A DNA stretch of 64,000 bases from Rodentibacter caecimuris. Lineage in GTDB: Bacteria > Pseudomonadota > Gammaproteobacteria > Enterobacterales > Pasteurellaceae. The notes below the pieces were generated by a model. That model worked only from the letters and a program-made list of their open reading frames with translations. It made no database searches and was not told where the DNA came from. This document shows, piece after piece, positions 16,877-27,100 of this stretch (positions are counted from its first letter, which is position 1; the number at the start of each line of letters is the position of its first letter). The position numbers were made by a program, and so were the translations under genes. The stretch lies in NCBI RefSeq assembly GCF_024622045.1, contig NZ_JANKBP010000005.1; one strand, written 5' to 3'.

Positions 16877-17335
16877 ATGTCCTCTATTGCACTAGGTTAT
16901 GTGGTTAATTTACTTGCCCGTCGTGAATATAGTGAGTTTGAACTACGCAATAAAATGCAAGAAAAAGCCTTTTCCGAATTAGAAATTGATGAAATTATTG
17001 CCCACTGCCAACAAAAAAATTGGCAAAATGACAAACGTTTTGCGGAAAATTATTTACACTACCGGAGCCAACGAGGCTATGGCGAAAATAGAATCAGACA
17101 GGAACTAAAACATTTAAAGGGGATATCATCATCAATTATTAATGAAGTATTAGCGGAATGTGATATAGATTGGTTTGAACTTGCTTTAACCGTTTTGCGT
17201 AAGAAATTCCCTAATTACAAAGAAAAGCATTCTCCAAAAGTAAAACAAAAAATTTGGAACTATATGCTTTCCCACGGTTTTTCCTCCGAACAATTTTCAC
17301 ACTTTGTTGGGAATGACTCGACATTTTTTGACTAA
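16877..17335 (+). CDS. recX: Regulatory protein RecX
   Basis: 152 residues from ATG 16877, which is preceded by AAAGGAG; an in-frame upstream ATG at 16835 lies inside the terminator hairpin and is rejected. RecX caps RecA filaments and inhibits recombinase activity (family knowledge). The all-helical repeat pattern is visible (LLARREYSEFELRNKM, QRGYGENRIRQELKHL). Located directly after recA, as in most gamma-proteobacteria, and probably made from partial read-through of recA. Convergent with phoR. Confidence 0.93.
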   Translation: MSSIALGYVVNLLARREYSEFELRNKMQEKAFSELEIDEIIAHCQQKNWQNDKRFAENYLHYRSQRGYGENRIRQELKHLKGISSSIINEVLAECDIDWFELALTVLRKKFPNYKEKHSPKVKQKIWNYMLSHGFSSEQFSHFVGNDSTFFD

Positions 17336-17367
17336 TCGGCATTCATTTTGATATGAATCGTCCGTTT

Positions 17368-18663
17368 CTATACTTTTACTATAGGGAGTGCAACTTTAAA
17401 GCAACTTCCCTTGCCTAATTCACTTTTTATTTCTAATTCTGCATTGTATTTTGCCAACGCAAATTTGGTAATAGAAAGCCCAAGCCCCGTTCCACCGGTT
17501 TGACGTGAGCGGGCATTATCAACACGATAAAAACGTTCTGTTAATCGAGGAATATGTTCTGCCGCAATACCTACACCGGTATCAGTCACAGAAAAAAACG
17601 CGTTATCCGCCTGTTTGCTAAGCTCAATTGTAATCGTGCCTTTTTCCGGCGTATATCGAACCGCATTGAAAGTCATATTACTTAATGCACTGTACAACTC
17701 AGGTTCCAATCCATAAAAATGAATATTCGGTTCAATTTTTACAATAAACTTATGCTTTTCTCGTGAAAAATTTTGTGTTGCCTCAACAACCTGATGAACC
17801 ATTTTGGATAAATCAAAATGTTGAAATTCTCCGGCGGTGGACTGTCCGCGTTCTAAACGAGACAGCGTCAGTAAATCCGATAAAAGATTTAACATTCGCT
17901 GCCCTTCTTTTTGCATTAAACCTAAGAACTGTTGGCGTTGTTCAATCGCTAAATCGGGCATATCCGATAATGTTTCTATAAAACCGTTAATCACCGTAAG
18001 TGGTGTTCGTAACTCGTGCGAAACATTGGCAACAAAGGCAATTTGAGCATCATCTAATTGTTCTTCTTGAGTAATATCTTGTGTGATTAATAATTCGCTA
18101 TTTTGATAGAAAGGTTGGCGGCTGATTCGCAAAATCCGCTTGAAATAATTTCCGTTAGGTAAACTAACTTTTAATGTAAGAGGCTCATTTTCCAGTTTCT
18201 TTTGTAGAAATTGTTGGAATTCAGGTAAACGGATGAGATTTTGCAGGATACCTTTGAGATCATTTTCATAGTTCAGATTAAGATGTTTGCAAGCAAGAGG
18301 GTTAAACCATTCAATACGACCTTCGGTTAAAATAACAATTCCACTGGGAATAGCCTCTATCACTTGATTAAAACGATCTAGAGAAGCGGAAAGTTCCTTT
18401 TTACGTTTTATACTGGCTTTCCGTAAAGATAAAATTTTCTCAAAAATATGTCCCCAGAGCCCAAAACCCTGTATCGGGTTTTCCTGATCGTTTAACCAAC
18501 GAATTAAGCGGACTAAATAAAATAGCTGAATACTTATCCACCCCAGCAATACGACATTCAGCGAAATCCACATCATTTCCGTACCGGCAATTAAATAGCC
18601 CACTCCGGCAGTACAAAATAGAGTGAGGATTAATCTGAATAAGGTCGGAAAAAATAATTTCAT
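17368..18663 (-). CDS. phoR: Phosphate-regulon sensor histidine kinase PhoR
   Basis: 431 residues from ATG 18663. Two N-terminal membrane segments (about residues 5-45), a PAS-type region (about 80-185), HisKA with the phospho-acceptor motif SHELRTPL (about 205-215) and an ATPase domain with GTGLGLSI near 400. No large periplasmic domain, as expected of PhoR, which senses phosphate through PstSCAB and PhoU. The start codon overlaps the phoB stop (TAATG), so the two are translationally coupled. An in-frame longer start would lie inside phoB. Confidence 0.95.
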   Translation of the reverse strand: MKLFFPTLFRLILTLFCTAGVGYLIAGTEMMWISLNVVLLGWISIQLFYLVRLIRWLNDQENPIQGFGLWGHIFEKILSLRKASIKRKKELSASLDRFNQVIEAIPSGIVILTEGRIEWFNPLACKHLNLNYENDLKGILQNLIRLPEFQQFLQKKLENEPLTLKVSLPNGNYFKRILRISRQPFYQNSELLITQDITQEEQLDDAQIAFVANVSHELRTPLTVINGFIETLSDMPDLAIEQRQQFLGLMQKEGQRMLNLLSDLLTLSRLERGQSTAGEFQHFDLSKMVHQVVEATQNFSREKHKFIVKIEPNIHFYGLEPELYSALSNMTFNAVRYTPEKGTITIELSKQADNAFFSVTDTGVGIAAEHIPRLTERFYRVDNARSRQTGGTGLGLSITKFALAKYNAELEIKSELGKGSCFKVALPIVKV

Positions 18664-19358
18664 TATTCTTCTTCCGCATTGAAACGATAACCGGAACCCC
18701 GTACGGTTTGTAATAAACAATCTAATCGACTTGGCTCAAGGGCTTGGCGTAAACGACGGATATGCACATCAATAGTTCTCTCTTCCATAAAAACGTGATC
18801 CCCCCAAACAAAATCGAGGAGCTGTGTGCGGCTGTATAGACGATTTGGGTGAGTCATAAAGAAGTGAAGTAATTTAAATTCGGTTGCCCCTAAATTTAAC
18901 CTAATATTATTACCAATCACAATTTTATTAACCGGATCTAAACTTAATCCTTTAATATTGATCGGTTGCTCCGTTTTATGAGGATGGTGACGACGTAAAA
19001 ATGCATTGACCCGCGCCACCAATTCTCTTGGAGAAAAAGGCTTGGTAACATAATCGTCGGCACCGATATTTAAACCTTTCTCCTTATCTAATTCATCACT
19101 ACGCGCGGTTAATAAAATAATAGGTAAACTTTCCGTGCGCTTCATTGAACGCAATTCTTTGGTAAATTCAACACCAGAAACACCGGGCAGCATCCAGTCC
19201 AATAAAATAAGATGAGGGAGCTTATCATTAATGTGTTGCCTTGCTTGTAGTACAGTTTCCGCCGTTCGTACCTCAAAACCAGCTTGTTCTAAGATAAATT
19301 TAATTAATGTCATAATAGACTCTTCGTCTTCAACCACTAAAATATTTGCTTTTGGCAT
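18663..19358 (-). CDS. phoB: Phosphate-regulon response regulator PhoB
   Basis: 231 residues: receiver domain with Asp54 as the phosphorylated residue (LLDWMLPG) and acidic pocket near residues 10-12, then an OmpR/PhoB winged-helix DNA-binding domain (about 130-228, ending VRGSGYRFN). It activates genes with Pho boxes, two of which lie upstream of pstS and phoU here. It lies 50 bp downstream of pstB in the same direction, and an uptake signal sits in that gap. Confidence 0.97.
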   Translation of the reverse strand: MPKANILVVEDEESIMTLIKFILEQAGFEVRTAETVLQARQHINDKLPHLILLDWMLPGVSGVEFTKELRSMKRTESLPIILLTARSDELDKEKGLNIGADDYVTKPFSPRELVARVNAFLRRHHPHKTEQPINIKGLSLDPVNKIVIGNNIRLNLGATEFKLLHFFMTHPNRLYSRTQLLDFVWGDHVFMEERTIDVHIRRLRQALEPSRLDCLLQTVRGSGYRFNAEEE

Positions 19359-19408
19359 AGTCTACTCCCTGGATTTTTCTGAAAAGTGCGGTTAAATTTA
19401 GAGCCGTT

Positions 19409-20167
19409 TTAACCGAATTTACCTGTAATATAATCCTCGGTTTCTTTACGTTTCGGTTTCGTAAAGATCTGTTTGGTATCACCGATCTCGATAAGCTCGC
19501 CAAGATACATATAAGCCGTCATATCGGAGACCCGCGCTGCTTGCTGCATATTGTGGGTTACAATTGCAATAGTATAGTCATTCTTAAGTTCTGTAATCAA
19601 CTCTTCAATATAAGCCGTTGATATAGGATCAAGAGCGGATGTCGGTTCGTCAAGTAATAACACTTCGGGCTGACAAGCTATGGCTCGAGCAATACATAAA
19701 CGTTGTTGTTGTCCACCGGAAAGAGAATTACCGGATTGTTTCAATTTATCTTTCACCTCTGCCCACAATGCAGATTTTTTTAATGCCCATTCCACGCGAT
19801 CATCCAAATCACTTTTGCTGAGTTTCTCGTATAGTTTTACACCAAAAGTCACATTGTCATAAATGGACATTGGGAAAGGGGTTGGTTTTTGGAAAACCAT
19901 CCCGACTTTAGCCCGCAATAAGTTAACATCAACATCCGCATCAAGAATATTTTTGTTATCCAATAATAATTGACCTTCCGCTCGCATATTAGGATAAAGA
20001 TCATACATCCGATTAAATATGCGCAACAAAGTGGACTTACCACAACCGGAAGGGCCGATAAAGGCGGTAACTTTTTTTTCTAAAATATCAACATTAATAT
20101 TTTTTAGTGCGTGGAAATGACCATAGTAAAAATTTAAATTTTGGGTTGAGAGTTTTGTTTTCATCAT
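19409..20167 (-). CDS. pstB: Phosphate ABC transporter, ATP-binding protein PstB
   Basis: 252-residue ATPase of the high-affinity phosphate importer. Walker A GPSGCGKST near residues 38-46, signature LSGGQQQR near 150-157, Walker B LLLDEPTSALD. The start may be the second of two adjacent ATG codons (20164), which is better spaced from AAGGA. It lies 6 bp after pstA. PstB also passes the phosphate signal to PhoR with PhoU (family knowledge). Confidence 0.97.
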   Translation of the reverse strand: MMKTKLSTQNLNFYYGHFHALKNINVDILEKKVTAFIGPSGCGKSTLLRIFNRMYDLYPNMRAEGQLLLDNKNILDADVDVNLLRAKVGMVFQKPTPFPMSIYDNVTFGVKLYEKLSKSDLDDRVEWALKKSALWAEVKDKLKQSGNSLSGGQQQRLCIARAIACQPEVLLLDEPTSALDPISTAYIEELITELKNDYTIAIVTHNMQQAARVSDMTAYMYLGELIEIGDTKQIFTKPKRKETEDYITGKFG

Positions 20168-20173
20168 TATTCC

Positions 20174-21025
20174 TTAGTGTTTCTTACGACCTAAAATTCT
20201 CGCCATTATATTAGTAATTAATACGGTAAACGCGATAAGTAGCGCCCCTGCCCAAGCAAGTGATTGCCAATCTTTGTAAGGGCTCATCGCAAATTGATAA
20301 ATAACATTTGGCAAATTAGCAATAGGTTGATTCATATCCGAACTGAAAAACTGATTGTTTAATGCAGTAAATAACAATGGTGCGGTTTCACCGGAAATTC
20401 GGGCAAATGCAAGTAGAACACCGGTTAAAACGCCCGTTTTCGCTGCTTTCAGTGTCACCATTGAAACCATTTTCCATTTTGGCGTTCCTAACGCATAAGC
20501 TGCTTCCCGTAAGCCGTTCGGTACTAATTTCAACATATTTTCGGTGGTGCGAACGACAACCGGAATAACCAATAGCGATAGTGCTAAAGCGCCTGCCCAA
20601 CCGGAAAAATGCCCTTGCTTGACAATAATAATGCCATAGATAAATAAACCGATAACAATTGATGGTGCTGACAATAAGATATCGTTCATAAATCGAGTCA
20701 TACCGGCTATTTTGCTATGTCTGCCAAATTCCGCTAAATAAACACCGGTTAAAATGCCGATTGGTGTACCGATAAAAAGCCCGAATAAGGTGATGAGCAA
20801 ACTCCCCCAAATAGCATTGCGTAAACCACCACCTGCATCAGGAGGCAGGGTATCAACCCGAAAAAGATGAAGACCTAACCCGTTTATACCGTTTGCCAAA
20901 AGTGTATAAAAAATCCAGCCAAGCCAAAATAAACCGAATCCCATCATTACCCAAGCTAGCATTAAATAGAAGCGGTTAAGCCACTGGCGGCGTACATATA
21001 ACGAATGATTTATTGTGTTTTTCAT
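20174..21025 (-). CDS. pstA: Phosphate ABC transporter, permease PstA
   Basis: 283 residues, about six membrane segments, with the permease EAA-type loop REAAYALGTPKWKMVS (about residues 180-195). It forms the membrane channel with PstC. The gene begins directly at the end of pstC with no gap, so the two are coupled. Confidence 0.96.
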   Translation of the reverse strand: MKNTINHSLYVRRQWLNRFYLMLAWVMMGFGLFWLGWIFYTLLANGINGLGLHLFRVDTLPPDAGGGLRNAIWGSLLITLFGLFIGTPIGILTGVYLAEFGRHSKIAGMTRFMNDILLSAPSIVIGLFIYGIIIVKQGHFSGWAGALALSLLVIPVVVRTTENMLKLVPNGLREAAYALGTPKWKMVSMVTLKAAKTGVLTGVLLAFARISGETAPLLFTALNNQFFSSDMNQPIANLPNVIYQFAMSPYKDWQSLAWAGALLIAFTVLITNIMARILGRKKH

Positions 21026-21976
21026 CTAGCGTCCCTCTGATTTTACCGCTTTTAATAATAGTAATTTTGACAAGCACAGTACGGTAAATGTTATGACGAA
21101 AAGAATTAATCCGAGATAAAGTAAGGAGGACAAATGCATTGGATCAACGGCTTCCGCAAATTCATTTGCAAGTGCGGAAGTGATCGACACACCAGAGTTA
21201 TTTAGACTCGCACTGATATTAAAGGTATTACCAATAACAAAGGTAACCGCCATCGTTTCACCTAAAGCACGCCCCAAGCCGAGAATCACGCCGCCTATTA
21301 CCCCCACCTTAGTATAAGGCAGTACAATACGACGAATAACTTCCCAGCGGGTACAACCTAAACCATAGGCTGACTCTTTTAGCATTGTCGGCGTTACTTC
21401 AAATACATCGCGCATCACCGAGGCGATATAAGGAATTATCATAATCGCAAGGATTAAACCTGCCGCAAATAATCCTATTCCCATTGGAATACCATCAAAT
21501 AACACACCGATTAACGGAATATCGCTAAAATGTTCAATCATAAACGGCTGAACCGTTTCGGAAAATATAGGGGCAAACACAAATAATCCCCACATTCCGT
21601 AGATGATTGAAGGAATACCGGCTAATAATTCTATTGCAATACTTAACGGACGGCGTAGTACCACAGGACAAAGTTCGGTAAGAAAAACCGCAATCCCGAA
21701 GCTAACCGGCACAGCAATAATCAGCGCAATAATAGAAGTCACTAATGTACCGTATATTGGCGCGAGTGCACCATATTTGCCTTGTACGGTATCCCATTCG
21801 TTTGAACTAAAAAATTCAAAACCAAATTGTTGCATTGCGGGATAAGCACCGATAATCAATGAGAGTAAAATGCCACTGAGTATCGCTAGTACAAACAAAG
21901 CAAAAAAACGGGTAGTATTAACAAATAAAGCATCAATAAGTGCTTGTTGTTTTAGTTTTTGGGAAAGTGTCATCAT
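21026..21976 (-). CDS. pstC: Phosphate ABC transporter, permease PstC
   Basis: 316 residues, about six membrane segments and an EAA-type loop (KESAYGLGCTRWEVIRRI, about residues 205-222). Two adjacent ATG codons are possible starts after AAGGA; the difference is one residue. It follows pstS after a 41-bp gap containing a strong stem-loop without a proper T run, which may let more PstS than PstCAB be made. Confidence 0.96.
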   Translation of the reverse strand: MMTLSQKLKQQALIDALFVNTTRFFALFVLAILSGILLSLIIGAYPAMQQFGFEFFSSNEWDTVQGKYGALAPIYGTLVTSIIALIIAVPVSFGIAVFLTELCPVVLRRPLSIAIELLAGIPSIIYGMWGLFVFAPIFSETVQPFMIEHFSDIPLIGVLFDGIPMGIGLFAAGLILAIMIIPYIASVMRDVFEVTPTMLKESAYGLGCTRWEVIRRIVLPYTKVGVIGGVILGLGRALGETMAVTFVIGNTFNISASLNNSGVSITSALANEFAEAVDPMHLSSLLYLGLILFVITFTVLCLSKLLLLKAVKSEGR

Positions 21977-21987
21977 TTTTCCTTATC

Positions 21988-22007
21988 CCCTCCCGTTAAA
22001 GGGAGGG
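21988..22007 (-). promoter_or_regulatory. Stem-loop between pstS and pstC
   Basis: A perfect 7-bp GC-rich stem CCCTCCC/GGGAGGG (21988-21994 with 22001-22007) around a 6-base loop, placed right after the pstS stop. With no T run on the minus strand it looks more like an mRNA-stabilising or partial attenuation element than a full terminator. Confidence 0.6.
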
Positions 22008-22017
22008 AATACATTTT

Positions 22018-23037
22018 TTATTTCAAATTAACTTTTTTCCATTCATCGCGCACAAGCTGTTTTACATTACCCGGTAAAGGAACATAATCCAATTTTTGCG
22101 CTTGCTCATTACCTTTTTTGTATGCCCAGTCAAAGAAATTCAAGACGGTTTCCGCTCTTTGCTTATCCGCTACATTTTTCGGTACTAAGATAAAGGTTGC
22201 CGCAGCGAGTGGCCAAGCTTGCGCAGCAGGCTGGTTAGTTAATACTAAACTGAATCCTTTCGATTTATTCCAATCAACATTTGCCGCCGCTGCAAAACTT
22301 TCTTGGGAAGGTAAAACAAAGTTACCCGCAGCATTCTTTAACTGAACGTGAGTCATTTTATTTTGTTTCGCATAAGCATACTCAACATAGCCGATGGAAT
22401 TCTTAACACGCCCTACATAAATTGATACGCCCTCATTACCTTTTCCTGCCGCACCGCTTGCAGAAGTCGGCCATTTAACCGTATTCGCCGCACCGACCTT
22501 ATCTTTCCAATCTGGTGAAACTTGGCTTAAATAGTGGGTAAAGATAAAACTCGTACCGGATCCGTCCGCACGAAACACAGTGGTGATTGCTTTATCAGGC
22601 AAATTTAACGAAGGATTTAATTGCTTAATTTTTTCATCATTCCAATGAGTCACTTTTCCTAAGTAAATATCGGCTAACAATTCACCGGTTAATTTTAACT
22701 CTCCGGGTTTTATTCCCTCTACGTTGATTACCGGTACAACACCGCCAATAACGGTTGGGAATTGGACAAGATTATTTTTTTCAAGATCATCTTCTTTCAT
22801 TGGTGAGTCCGACGCACCAAAATCAACAGTACCGGAGAGAATTTGTTTCACACCACCGGAAGAACCGATAGACTGATAATTTATTTGATTACCGGTTTCA
22901 GCCTTATAGTTCATTGCCCATTGCACATAAATCGGTTGAGGGAAAGAAGCCCCGGCTCCGGTTACCGTTGTTGCTTTTGCCGCTTGGCTGAAAGCAAAAA
23001 CAGATAATAAAGCAAGAGTGACAGTACGTATTTTCAT
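22018..23037 (-). CDS. pstS: Phosphate-binding periplasmic protein PstS
   Basis: 339 residues with a Sec signal peptide (MKIRTVTLALLSVFAFSQAA, cleavage probably after AKA at residue 22). The phosphate-binding loops are clear: GAGASFPQPIY, IGSSGGVKQI, FGASDSPM and FRADGSGTSFIF. It is a soluble periplasmic protein with no lipobox. First gene of pstSCAB-phoBR, preceded by a Pho box and -10. Confidence 0.97.
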   Translation of the reverse strand: MKIRTVTLALLSVFAFSQAAKATTVTGAGASFPQPIYVQWAMNYKAETGNQINYQSIGSSGGVKQILSGTVDFGASDSPMKEDDLEKNNLVQFPTVIGGVVPVINVEGIKPGELKLTGELLADIYLGKVTHWNDEKIKQLNPSLNLPDKAITTVFRADGSGTSFIFTHYLSQVSPDWKDKVGAANTVKWPTSASGAAGKGNEGVSIYVGRVKNSIGYVEYAYAKQNKMTHVQLKNAAGNFVLPSQESFAAAANVDWNKSKGFSLVLTNQPAAQAWPLAAATFILVPKNVADKQRAETVLNFFDWAYKKGNEQAQKLDYVPLPGNVKQLVRDEWKKVNLK

Positions 23038-23077
23038 TATATTCTCCTTAAGTTTGGATGATTAAGTTAGTCACGCC

Positions 23078-23114
23078 GTTAATATAGTAAAGAAATATTT
23101 CATGAGTATGACAA
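23078..23114 (-). promoter_or_regulatory. Pho box and -10 of the pstS promoter
   Basis: On the minus strand TTGTCAT-ACTC-ATGAAAT (23097-23114) resembles the PhoB box (CTGTCAT-N4-CTGTCAT), followed after 10 nt by the -10 TATATT (23081-23086). The same motif at the same distance from a -10 occurs upstream of phoU, which strengthens both calls. As in known PhoB promoters, the box takes the place of a -35. Confidence 0.75.
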
Positions 23115-23194
23115 ACAAACATTTATTTACATCAAGTGGAATGCGCTTTGCCTGCATTTCAAAACAAAGAAAAAATCAACCGCACTTTTCACAC

Positions 23195-23896
23195 TTATTT
23201 TAAGTTAGACTCAATTTCTGCCAGTCCTTTATGGCGAATATCAATACCACGCACCAAATACACAACATGTTCTGCGATATTTTTAGCATGATCGCCAATC
23301 CGCTCGACCGCTTTATTCATCATCATGACATCAATCCAAGTGCTGATATTTTGCGGTTGTTCAAAAATATTCGTGGTGAGTAAGCGCAATTGATTGCGAT
23401 AATCCATATCTAATTTTTCATCTGATAAACGTAATTCGACCGCTGCATTCTCATCTAATCGGGCAAAAGCATCCAATGCACGACGAATCATTACAAATGA
23501 CATTTCTAAAATGCGGTGGGTATCGTATAAGCCGGAAGCCGAAATTTTGTTATTAATTAATAAATTATTTGTATAGAAGGCAATTTTTTTTAGCTCATCG
23601 CCAATACGTTCCAGATCAACAATAATTCTAGAAGTCGTTAAAACAAAACGTAAATCACCGGCAGCAGGTTGGCGTCGAGCAATAATTGTTTGGCAGTGAT
23701 CATCAATTAATTCTTCCATTTCATTGATTTTCTTCTCACTTTCAATGACTTCCTGTAATCCTTGCGGATTAGCTTGGCTCAGAGTTTGCAGAATAATTTG
23801 AATTTGCTGCTCGACGATGCCGCCCATTTGCATAACTTCTGTGCGAACGCCTTCCAATTCTTGATTAAAATGTGACGATATATGCTGATTTTTCAT
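23195..23896 (-). CDS. phoU: Phosphate signalling complex protein PhoU
   Basis: 233 residues, all-helical, with two PhoU repeats each carrying the acidic metal-binding pattern (ERIGDELKKIA near residues 80-90 and ERIGDHAKNIAEHV near 195-208). PhoU links PstB to PhoR and keeps the regulon off in high phosphate. In E. coli it is the last gene of pstSCAB-phoU; here it is upstream of pstS, 157 bp away and with its own Pho box. Confidence 0.96.
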   Translation of the reverse strand: MKNQHISSHFNQELEGVRTEVMQMGGIVEQQIQIILQTLSQANPQGLQEVIESEKKINEMEELIDDHCQTIIARRQPAAGDLRFVLTTSRIIVDLERIGDELKKIAFYTNNLLINNKISASGLYDTHRILEMSFVMIRRALDAFARLDENAAVELRLSDEKLDMDYRNQLRLLTTNIFEQPQNISTWIDVMMMNKAVERIGDHAKNIAEHVVYLVRGIDIRHKGLAEIESNLK

Positions 23897-23929
23897 GTTG
23901 ATCCTTAAAAATAAATTAAATGTGTTCGA

Positions 23930-23963
23930 AGTATAAAAGAGAAATGTTTCAGGAATATGACAA
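23930..23963 (-). promoter_or_regulatory. Pho box and -10 of the phoU promoter
   Basis: Minus strand TTGTCAT-ATTC-CTGAAAC (23946-23963) followed after 10 nt by TATACT (23930-23935). It matches the pstS element in sequence and spacing, so phoU is probably transcribed independently under PhoB control. Confidence 0.75.
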
Positions 23964-24040
23964 ACGGTAAGATGGTACTAAAAAGCAATCCCGAACGTTA
24001 CAAAAAACGAAAATAGGGATTAATATTAAATATTTCTAAA

Positions 24041-24055
24041 TGATATTGAATATCA
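24041..24055. promoter_or_regulatory. Palindrome upstream of the autotransporter gene
   Basis: TGATATTGAATATCA is a perfect 15-base palindrome 51 bp upstream of the ATG, just before a weak -10 (TAGAAT at about 24070). It loosely resembles a Fur box (repeats of GATAAT-like hexamers) but may be the target of another regulator. Confidence 0.45.
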
Positions 24056-24106
24056 ATTAGATTTAAACTAGAATCGCACGCAATTTTATCGCCACAGGAG
24101 ACAAAT

Positions 24107-27100
24107 ATGAATAATAGATCGAATTTATTATTAACAGGGCTAAAGATTAGTGCGGTTGCAGCAGCAATGAGTTCCGTTTCTGTCTATGCTTATGAACAAG
24201 GTAAAGGTGCAACGGCCGTTATTAATGCTGAAGAAAAAATTGAAAAAATTGATTCGATTACCAGCGATAGTACTGAAGAGCGAATTCAAGGGCGATTTAA
24301 TCGTTCTGGTAATCCAGTACGGATCATTTGGTATGGAAATCCACAAGATGGAGATGGTCGTGTTGCTCAAACCGGGGCTCACAATCAAGGACACATTGTG
24401 GGCAAAGTGATAGCAAAAGGTAAAGATACGACAGAATCGGCAGATAGACGAAGCGCCATTTCAATTGATGGGGTAGCAAATGGTATTGATGCGCTTGGTT
24501 GGTCTGCACCAAGTAATGCGAACGATGTTGTATTTGTATTACAGAAAGTAGAAAACAATGGTGCTATTTCAGCAGAAGCCAACTTGAAAGGCGGGGCGGC
24601 AGAAACGAACGGTGATGTTCAATCTTATGGAAGTGGTAACGGTATTTCTGTAGTTGGACTCGCTGATTTTGGTAAGCATAATGTAGAAGTGGGTGCTGAT
24701 GGCTTTGTAGATGGTTATAGTGGTGCAACCGGAGTATCCCGTCGTAACAGTGTCAGTCGCACCTCAACACGTTCAGTAAGTTCAACGACACAAAGCTCTC
24801 CGTTACTAGACAAAGTTGATTTTGAAGGGAAAACAGTTAATGTTAGCCTGCAAAATATTCTAAATAGCGGTCAAATAACGGGAAAAATTCATGCTGAAGG
24901 CGCTTCCGTTCCCCCTCATACTGCGAACTATAAACCTCAATTTTATTCTGTGACGGGGAGCTCATCCGGTAATGCTGTTTCCATCTCTTCTTATGTCAAT
25001 ACTATTGATAGATACACTTACTCTGAAAACAAACAAAATTTTGCGAAATTGGGGGATATTACTAATAGTGGAAGTTTAGTTGGCGAAGCTAAACTATTAG
25101 GAGGACAAAATACGACCCATACTCGTACGACATCAAGTAATAGCGGAAACGGAATCTCTGCACTTGCTAAAACAGGGCGATTTGCCAAAAATCGAACTGA
25201 ATCAGCAATAGGAAATATTCAGAATAGTGGGCAGATTAAAGGACAATTAACTCAGATTTCTGGTCATAACTCTCATTATCCGGGCGTTCATTTATATTCA
25301 AATGCGGATGCTCTCGGCAGTGGAAATGCGCTGTCTATTACAAGCGAAGCCATTAATGCACAAACTCGTTATCCTGCCAATTCAACTATCGGCAATATTA
25401 CAAATAGTGGTAGTATGCGTGGCAACGCCTTAGTCAAGGCGGGTAATGGTACCGGTGAGATTATGGCGAATGCAATTGCTACGGGTAATGGTATTTCTGT
25501 TTTTGCCAGAGGAAATAGTGGAGAATTTGCAACAATTGGTCGTGTAGATAACCGAGGTATTATTTCCGGACAGATTGAAGTCAGTGGCGGCAAATCAAAT
25601 GCAAATAAAGAAGATAAAGCATTTATCCCCGATATTGTGTTGCAAACTTCATCAAATAAGCCCAGCACACCTCGGTTAAGCGAAGATCTTTGCCGTTGGT
25701 TAGCAAAAAATACGCCTGGTTGTGAGCCTGAAACCAATACATCAAATACTTCTACTGAAGTCACAAGATCTGATCTGTCTTCTAATTCAATTCAGAGTGT
25801 AGCCACCGCCCATTCAAGTGGTAACGGTATTACCGCTTGGACTTATAATGAATCTAGCGAATATTCTCCACAAAAAGCACAACTAGGAGGGCTTATCAAT
25901 GCAGGTTCGATCAGTGGTTATGCGAAAGTCTGGCACGGATTTTCTCAAGATGGCTATACTCGGGTGGATTATCGCAATAACGGCGCGGGCGTTGCATTAA
26001 ATGCAAGTAGTAATGCAAATATTACCAATGCCGGAGTGATTTCAGGTAACCATAGTGCTTTATTAGTTAGAGGCAAAGCGAATAGAGCTTATAGCTCAAG
26101 CAACCCAACCTATGAAACAGGTTTTAAAGGTAAGGTTGAGAACTATGGTATTTTAGCCGGGCGCTTAATTGCCGGTGGATACGAATTAGCTCCGACATCT
26201 AACCAATACTATCGCTATTTTGAGACATTAAATGCAAATAATGTGAAAAATGCCGGTTTATACATTACGTTAGATAAAAATGAACAGGTTGAAGAAATCA
26301 CTGTTGGTAATCATACTCTCAGTCCATTCAGTTATAATGGAAAAACTTATCAAATAGAAAATGCGCCATTGTCATCAAATAAAAAAGATAGCGAAAAGCT
26401 AACAACAGCGGAAAGCACTATCAATAATAAAATTATTAATGGTGTAGGAATGGAGAACGGCGCATTGTTTGCTAAACATACCACACACCTCACTGACTCT
26501 ATTATTAATGGCTATAAAACAGCATTAAAATTAGGAGAAAACGCCCAAGTCCATTTGAATAATACCATTTTAAATACAAATGGTTTTAAGGTTAATCAAT
26601 CAGAAAAACCGTTGGCGATTTTAGGGGATGCCGGTTCTAACCAAGTTGTATTAACCAATCAAACCCTTATTAATGGTGATATTGATCTTACAGCAGGCAA
26701 TGATGAGCTTACTATTGCGGATAACCAAGTGAAATTTAACGGACAGACTATTGATTTAGGCAATGGCTTGGATAAATTGCATTTCGGTCAATCTAATAGG
26801 AAAAATTCTCAACCGATTAAGGTAGATTATACTATCTATAATGCGGAAGATATAATTGTTAATCAGGATACGAATTTATTAGCGAATGCAAAAATTCGAG
26901 GCACAAATACTATTACTCTGAATAATGACTTACACTATCAAGTACTTGATGCTGAAACTCACGCATTGTTTGACCCTGAGCGTAGTGAAAAAATAACCCT
27001 AAGTGGATTAGGCAAATTCATTGTGGATACCACCAAAGTGGCGAGTGAATATGAAATCAAATTTGGCGGTTTTCAGCTTGAACCTCAAAATATTCAGTTT

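Noticed and set aside
17336..17367. Hairpin CATTCAT/ATGAATC between recX and phoR as a terminator
   Set aside because: Short AT-rich stem and no T run; too weak to call.
25369..25764. 131-residue open frame antisense to the autotransporter
   Set aside because: Arises from the repetitive codon pattern of the passenger; no ribosome site and no recognisable protein features.
24620..26170. Regularly recurring GGTAACGG-like motifs as a CRISPR or tandem DNA repeat
   Set aside because: The repetition is at the protein level (SGNGIS motifs) with irregular spacing of 40-110 codons and differing DNA; there are no identical spaced repeats.
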